Of a stretch of DNA of 64,000 nt, positions 57,690 through 64,000 are shown in pieces (the first letter of the stretch is position 1; each line of letters begins with the position of its first letter). Position numbers and translations under genes: made by a program. Source of the stretch: Bolinopsis microptera (taxonomy: Eukaryota > Ctenophora > Tentaculata > Lobata > Bolinopsidae); assembly GCF_026151205.1 (NCBI RefSeq), contig NC_087075.1:13467628-13531627 (forward strand), in the 5' to 3' direction. The notes beneath the pieces were generated by a model. It was not told the origin of the DNA. It ran no database searches and saw only the letters and a list, made by a program, of their open reading frames with translations.

Positions 57690-58915
57690 AGTCCCTTCCT
57701 TAGAAACACCCATGCACCTCCCGTTCGAGCCACCCACCCCACACCGCGTGGAGGTTCGTGGGGCAAATTATGTTGCATTTTAGGACAGTTATTCCGTACT
57801 ATATAAAGGAGTATGAAGTTAATTTAGTTCTTAGTTTTGGAATTCTATTCACCAGTAGTTTGTAAAGAAGCGCGTACGTGCTGCTTTAATATGTACATGA
57901 CGTGTGATAACATGTGATATTTAACATGTGATATTCCAAATGTTATTCTGATATTACATGATCCTCGATGCATGTATATATAAGTATAACATTGTTTTAG
58001 AGTACATATCGTCCCGTTCTTGTAGTAAAAGTTGTTTAAGCGCCGTACAACATAGTTTATTTCTCCGAGTTGGGATAATTTTCTTGGATCCTACAAAATT
58101 GTAATGTGCGTAATTAAAAGTCTGGCAAAGAATCATAATGCATAATGAGAGACATTAATTGTACTAACTTTCATAGTCGTATCATATTGTATAAATATAT
58201 GGCTGTCAAAGCTTGTTTATACTGATTCGATGTACTCACTTGAAGGCCTGTTGGTCGTTTTACAGGGGTGTTTATACCACAAAAGCATTCGTTCCATGCA
58301 ATATTTACCCACCATAGCTCTATGCTTGAAAAGTAACAGCAATTTAAAGATTTGTTTCTTAACCACTTGTTTGGTAAGGGATTAGCTCACACAACTTGCT
58401 AAGGTTGGAGTCTCATCACCAACTTTCAATTCCAGGGGCGAGCTGGACAGGGGGAGTCAAGACAGTTGATAAACACTCGGTTATATGTAATGCCCGTACT
58501 ATATTTATAACATTATTTATTAGTCGCATTGTTGTAATGAATCTGGGGCAAAATTTTGAAAATTTGTTATGTTCCCGTTTGTTGCGACAAATGTAAACTA
58601 TTTAGTACTAGTTCGTGGTGTCCATGATTCTGATATAATGATGACACCTCTCGCTTTCCTGATGCTAATTAATGCTTTAATAAATTAGTTCGAAACTAAT
58701 CATTTTTTGTGTTTGATGTGTCATTCAATCTTTTTATGAGCATCTTTTAAAAGATAATTTGCTTTACATTGTACAAAGCAATTTTCAAAAAGATTCAAAT
58801 TTCAAAAAGGGGGAGTCCCCCAGTGCACGCCCATGAAGCTGGGGACTATGCAACCCATATGACCCCCAAGTACATATCAGTGAACCCTTGGGCGGAGAAA
58901 GTGAATACTACTTAT
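57690..58915. other. No feature recognised
   Basis: AT-rich, no ORF above 66 codons, no splice-bounded exon recognised. Confidence 0.5.
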
Positions 58916-58924
58916 TATAACTGT

Positions 58925-60240
58925 CTCTGGCGATCAGCAGGTTACTAAGTAGGCACGTAGTTACCATAGTTACAATACCATATAAGGTAACGTTATCAAC
59001 ACTCAGCAGGTTACTAAGTAGGCACGTAGTTACCATAGTAACAATACCATATAAGGTAACGTTATCAACACTCAGCAGGTTACTAAGTAGGCACGTAGTT
59101 ACCATAGTAACAATACCATATAAGGTAACGTTATCAACACTCAGCAGGTTACTAAGTAGGCACGTAGTTACCATAGTAACAATACCATATAAGGTAACGT
59201 TATCAGCACGCAGCAGGTTACTAAGTAGGCACGTAGTTACCATAGTAACAATACCATATAAGGTAACGTTATCAACACTCAGCAGGTTACTAAGTAGGCA
59301 CGTAGTTACCATAGTAACAATACCATATAAGGTAACGTTATCAGCACTCAGCAGGTTACTAAGTAGGCACGTAGTTACCATAGTAACAATACCATATAAG
59401 GTAACGTTATCAGCACTCAGCAGGTTACTAAGTAGGCACGCAGTTACCATAGTAACAATACCATATAAGGTAACGTTATCAACACTCAGCATGTTACTAA
59501 GTAGGCACGCAGTTACCATAGTAACAATACCATATAAGGTAACGTTATCAACACTCAGCAGGTTACTAAGTAGGCACGCAGTTACCATAGTAACAATACC
59601 ATATAAGGTAACGTTATCAACACTCAGCAGGTTACTAAGTAGGCACGTAGTTACCATAGTTCCAATACCATATAAGGTAACGTTATCAGCACTCAGCAGG
59701 TTACTAAGTAGGCACGTAGTTACCATAGTAACAATACCATATAAGGTAACGTTATCAGCACTCAGCAGGTTACTAAGTAGGCACGTAGTTACCATAGTAA
59801 CAATACCATATAAGGTAACGTTATCAGCACTCAGCAGCATACTAAGTAGGCACGTAGTTACCATAGTAACAATACCATGTAAGGTAACGTTATCAGCACT
59901 CAGCAGGTTACTAAGTAGGCACGTAGTTACCATAGTACCAATACCATATAAGGTAACGTTATCAACACTCAGCAGGTTACTAAGTAGACACGTAGTTACC
60001 ATAGTAACAATACCATATAAGGTAACGTTATCAGCACTCAGCAGCATACTAAGTAGGCACGTAGTTACCATAGTAACAATACCATGTAAGGTAACGTTAT
60101 CAGCACTCAGCATGTTACTAAGTAGGCTCGCAGTTACCATAGTAACAATAATATTTAAGGTAACTTTATCAACACTCAGCAGGTTACTAAGTAGGCACGT
60201 AGTTACCATAGTAACAATACCATTTAAGGTAACTTTATCA
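58925..60240. repeat. 69-bp array containing RFX X-box-like palindromes
   Basis: About 19 copies of a 69-bp unit including GGTTACTAAGTAGGCACG, TAGTTACCATAGTAACAATA and CCATATAAGGTAACGTTATC. GTTACCATAGTAAC fits the RFX consensus GTNRCC-NN-RGYAAC. 69 is a multiple of three, which makes a 433-residue minus ORF and a 254-residue plus ORF; both are repeat artefacts unless expressed. Confidence 0.95.
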
Positions 60241-60599
60241 ACTACACGAGTGTAATTTGCGATTTGTCTAAGTTTATGTCATGGTCCTCATAAACTATAC
60301 AATTATTACGGATTTTTTCTCAGTTCAGACTCATTAAATGAGTGGTTTAGTTAAGAGTATTTGGGGAAGCCTGGGCCGAGAACGTTGACACGAGGGACAT
60401 GATTTTACACTATCTAATTTGTACACTTCCAATAAGATGTGAGATTTATTGCGCAGCTGCTGAATGAACCTCTCCTCATTATAAATTGTCAATAATTGAC
60501 CGGATCCACCGGATTAGGTAAACGGTACCAGCTACTCAGCGCTACTCGTAGTCATCAGAGTAATTTCAAGTGCTATTCCACCCCGCCACCGGAAATACC

Positions 60600-60960
60600 C
60601 GCTTACTAACGTCACGTGATATTCAGCTCGCTTCCGATTGGTTCCAGCAAGGAGACGCATCACGTGACGGGGGATTTTTAGGTCTGATTCATGGGAGGGT
60701 GATTATTCCAAAGGAGAATAGGAAATTTCACCGCCGTTTTGCACGGTTTTAGTTTCATTTTTAATGACAGAAGATCAGGTAGATAATCTCTAGTCCTACT
60801 CCTTCATAAAACTATCTGTTTCAGGTAGATCTCTAGTTCCCCCGCCCTTTTGTAGTTGTTCAGAGCGGCACGTGTACTTTTTAGTCGATTCCACCAATCA
60901 CAGCTGACTTGTTGTTCACGTGACTTCCAATAACACGTGTAATATTATCACGTGTTTTTA
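60600..60960. promoter_or_regulatory. Cluster of CACGTG E-boxes with CCAAT box
   Basis: Six CACGTG cores in about 350 bp (near 60,614, 60,661, 60,869, 60,919, 60,936, 60,950), with an inverted CCAAT (GATTGGTT at 60,637). This composition fits a bHLH-ZIP-bound promoter or enhancer (USF/MITF/Myc class). No adjacent gene was identified. Confidence 0.4.
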
Positions 60961-62089
60961 TCTGACAACGTGGATCGAAATTTCAATTATATTTGGTTTC
61001 CTGAAAGCTTCATTTTGTGAGTGGATATGTTGCTTCATACTCATTTACAAGTGTATCAAACTTAATCGTTATTATTTTGAGCCTTGTCTTTAGTTTTTTA
61101 GCTGCTTGCCTCGTACACCACCTCTTCGTGCGATGCTAACTCGATGTTTAGTGCTGTGTTGCCAGAGCAACAGAATGTCTCCTCATGTCCGTCAGAAGAT
61201 CAGCAGACATAAACAGAACGGCAGATATTGTGCTCTCTCCGACCATTTCTTCTCACCACCACTTTTGTCTGGAAAGTGGGATTTCTGGTCTAGATAATAT
61301 TCTATATAGGATTTAAACGGATTGATTTAGAACAGAAAATATTTCTCCACGGAACCGCCCAGTTTTGTTTGGTATCGTCAACTTTCTCTTGAGCTCTAAT
61401 GTTGCCTTGTAACGCTTTACTTTTGGCTAAACTATGGGAAATTTCTTTGTGGTTTCAGGAAGTCCCATGTTCGCTGTAATGGAGAGCAGGAAATCCTTTG
61501 TGTTTCTATGGTGACCATCTTTGTGCTCGCAAAAACAAAACTTACAATCGGGCTGATTAACCACATTTGTTGTCATAAAAGCGCGTTTTAGTTCGCTTGT
61601 TTGCGTTTTCTATTATTTACCGACCAATTACCAGCGATATATCGATGATCATACACTTTCATTATCTCTCTTCCATTACACTTTTTGTGCAATCATTTAA
61701 ACTTTGGTGTACGCCATTTTTTTACCACACAGTCGTTTACAAGCATTTCGCATATTCTTCAATAATTGGATCTCAAATGCACTTCTATTTGTCCAGCTAA
61801 TTATCTCTCTTGTTCATTATCTCCGTGTAAACCGTGTGTAGTTTTACAAAGAGCCAGCAGTAATGACTTTGCTTATTCTCTGTTCATTGCTGCATACCCC
61901 AATAAGCCTATGTGATGAAATCCGCTAGAATTAATCTTCGCAATTATCTTTGTACGTATCCTGTTAGGATGGTTGCGAGAGTGAAACTTTTCTTTCTTTC
62001 TTTTCACATCTTGCTATTCAAGCTCACAGTTGAAAATCCTGGAATAACCTTGCAAGTTAACACGACCTACCTCAGCAGACGTCACGTGT
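60961..62089. other. No feature recognised
   Basis: AT-rich, short ORFs only (up to 75 codons) without family resemblance. Confidence 0.5.
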
Positions 62090-62575
62090 CCTTATATGGT
62101 AGTGTTACTATGGTTACCACGAACCTCCTTATATGGTAGTGTTACTATGGTTACCACAAACCTCTCCTTAAATGGTAGTGTTACTATGGTTACCACAAAC
62201 CTCTCCTTATATGGTAGTGTTACTATGGTTACCACAAACCTCTCCTTATATTGTAGTGTTACTATGGTTACCACAAACCTCTCCTTACTATGGTTACCAC
62301 AAACCTCTCCTTATATGGTAGTGTTACTATGGTTACCACAAACCTCTCCTTATATGGTAGTGTTACTATGGTTACCACGAACCTCCTTATATGGTAGTGT
62401 TACTATGGTTACCACAAACCTCTCCTTATATTGTAGTGTTACTATGGTTACCACAAACCTCTCCTTATATTGTAGTGTTACTATGTTTACCACAAACCTC
62501 TCCTTATATGGTAGTGTTACTATGGTTACCACAAACCTCTCCTTATATGGTAGTGTTACTATGGTTACCACAAAT
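62090..62575. repeat. 39-bp array sharing its core with the 69-bp array
   Basis: About 12 copies of CCTCTCCTTATATGGTAGTG plus TTACTATGGTTACCACAAA. The core CTTATATGGTA-N-TGTTACTATGG matches the inverted 69-bp unit 2 kb to the left. Read on the minus strand GTAACCATAGTAAC fits the RFX consensus. 13-codon ORFs are period artefacts. Confidence 0.93.
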
Positions 62576-62579
62576 AAAA

Positions 62580-63335
62580 ACCTCTCCTTCTTAGTGCGTC
62601 TGATATGGAAGAAAAGCAGCTTTCCTGCGATCATTAATTTACTTTTCTCATATGTCTTGTTTTTATTCTGTATAATCATTTGTTAAGATGTAATTGTTAC
62701 GCCGTCGTTTGACCAATATTCTAATTCTATATTTAGCTACAGAAATATGATTGGTAATAATAACATTGCAACAAGTAAAGTGATGCAAACTAGTTATGAC
62801 TATAACATCCGGATTGTAATATTATTTATAAGTCGTATAGTTTAATAATTCCTTTTCTGATAAGGGCCTTTTCCTTGTGGCGTCAAACGGGATCAATACA
62901 AATTTACCCAAGAAAACAAGCAAACTAGTTAAATGCAAGCCAGTCAGAGGGTGTGAACTGCAGAAGGAAGTTTTTTTAAGAGATTCGTGAGAAAGAACCT
63001 TAGCGGTTTTACCCTGACGCGTTACTAAAGATCAGTGTCTTGCCAAATGATCAGGGAATTACAAAAAAGTTTAGTGTAAAACACTATGATCTAGCCTGGA
63101 AAACAAGTTAAGTGTAAAACACTTTAATATTTTTGCTATGATGTAGCCTGGGGACAAGTTTAGTATATATATATGCCGTATGGATAAACTAGACCTGCAT
63201 GAGACAGGGGAACGGCCCTTAGCAGGGACCAGGGTAATCGGGATGGCCAAGTTCACAAAATTCTAACTAACTAGAAAGGATAAAAAGGTAACATTAGGTA
63301 AAAATAGATACCAATACTACAAAAAAAAATCATAC
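62580..63335. other. No feature recognised
   Basis: AT-rich; 63,075-63,160 has a partial direct repeat (GTAAAACACT, ATGATCTAGCCTGG / ATGATGTAGCCTGG). Confidence 0.45.
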
Positions 63336-63432
63336 CGGGTTGTTCCTTCTGTAAGCCTGTGTAAGTTTCTGTAGATGTCTTCGTTCGATGGTCTTTTATC
63401 TTCCGGTCACTTAATTCTTCACTTTTGCGTTT
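63336..63432 (-). CDS. Candidate exon of an unidentified minus-strand gene
   Basis: 32 codons plus one base between CTTAAGTTACAG and a GTATGA donor, reading KRKSEELSDRKIKDHRTKTS then TETYTGLQKEQP. The basic, charged composition is unlike the surrounding AT-rich DNA. No partner exon was found in the window, and the neighbouring 23 kb to the left is mostly arrays. Confidence 0.35.
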
Positions 63433-63625
63433 CTGTAACTTAAGATAAGGGTGGGGCTAACTCAATTGTCCTGTAAGGTAAATGGTGAGTAATGTGCCTG
63501 TAGAGTAAGGTAAGGGATATGGAAAAGGTCTATGAGAACTGGGTGGAACTAATCAGGGTCCTGGATCTCGCTAAGAGTGCCCAATTAGCCCAATGGACTT
63601 TTGCCCTTTGGACTGGATATGCAGC

Positions 63626-63727
63626 AGTATGGCGGGACCCTGTTCCTTGACTAGAAATTAACAGGGGGAGGGTATGGGGGACCCTGTTCCTTGACTAGAA
63701 GCAAACAGGGGGAGGGTATGGGGGATC
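63626..63727 (+). repeat. Direct duplication of about 54 bp
   Basis: GGGACCCTGTTCCTTGACTA followed by AACAGGGGGAGGGTATGGGGGA occurs twice, with small differences (AATTA/GCAA). Confidence 0.8.
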
Positions 63728-64000
63728 GTGTTTACCTAGAGACCGTGTTCACCTTATAATGTTCATAAACATAATAAAGATTCGGCAGAATGAGCGCCGC
63801 CCAGTAAGGATCGTGTTAAATGGACGACTTCGTTGCCTAATTATAGTAGGATGGGTAAAGAGGTTTAGGGGAGCTCAAACAAGTCAATATAATTAGTGAG
63901 GTTATAACTTATACCCTAGTGAGTTAGTGGCTCTATAATAGAGCTGTGCCTTTATACCTGCAGAAATGAGATAATATTACTTTTTCAGGAGTTAAAGCGT

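Noticed and set aside
58908-60209. 433-codon minus-strand ORF with a 23-residue repeat (and 254-codon plus-strand ORF)
   Set aside because: Unit is 69 bp, a multiple of three, so frames stay open on both strands by arithmetic. No non-repeat domain or signal peptide.
61106-61297. 63-codon plus-strand ORF after the E-box cluster
   Set aside because: No recognisable family, no splice evidence, length expected by chance.

Overview
This is nuclear DNA from an animal, most likely a non-vertebrate one. The evidence is a spliced multi-exon classical cadherin gene, a spliced SAM-SAM-PTB adaptor gene, non-LTR retrotransposons of R2/NeSL and ORF1-bearing types, a hAT DNA transposon and a very high load of minisatellites. 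I cannot name the phylum from the sequence. No rRNA, tRNA, CRISPR or bacterial operon structure was seen. All convincing protein-coding genes are on the minus strand; the largest plus-strand ORF is a retrotransposon.

Layout: (1) 1-14,781, 5' part of a cadherin gene read right to left: signal-peptide exon at 14,707-14,781, then ten more exons to 3,450, all phase-consistent, covering about six EC repeats; the gene runs off the left end. One intron (7,330-13,377) holds a 5'-truncated but ORF-intact R2-like element in the opposite orientation. (2) 15,324-25,790, a SAM-SAM-PTB (ANKS1/Odin-like) gene, with a lone retrotransposon ORF1 in one intron and a 904-bp hAT element with perfect 8-bp target duplication just upstream. 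(3) 33,061-39,132, eleven phase-consistent exons of a disordered, tyrosine-motif-rich, lysine/serine-rich protein, either a separate gene or the N-terminal half of the SAM-SAM-PTB gene. (4) 39.7-64 kb, mostly tandem arrays, including one 14-kb array of a 31-bp unit; only one weak exon candidate (63.3 kb) was found there.

The most unusual theme is that minisatellites sit exactly on exon edges and their units carry the splice site. Four arrays (142-, 49-, 25- and 48-bp units) begin at a 5' splice site and repeat it tens of times; a fifth repeats a 3' splice site. In the 142-bp cadherin array each unit holds a 63-nt, phase-symmetric piece of coding exon between a candidate acceptor and donor. 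Across about 25 copies every substitution I found in that piece is a synonymous third-position change with no indels, while the intronic part of the unit varies freely. This is the best candidate for a previously undescribed system (tandem exon amplification by a minisatellite).

All exon boundaries were read by eye from splice consensus and phase; all copy numbers are hand estimates.
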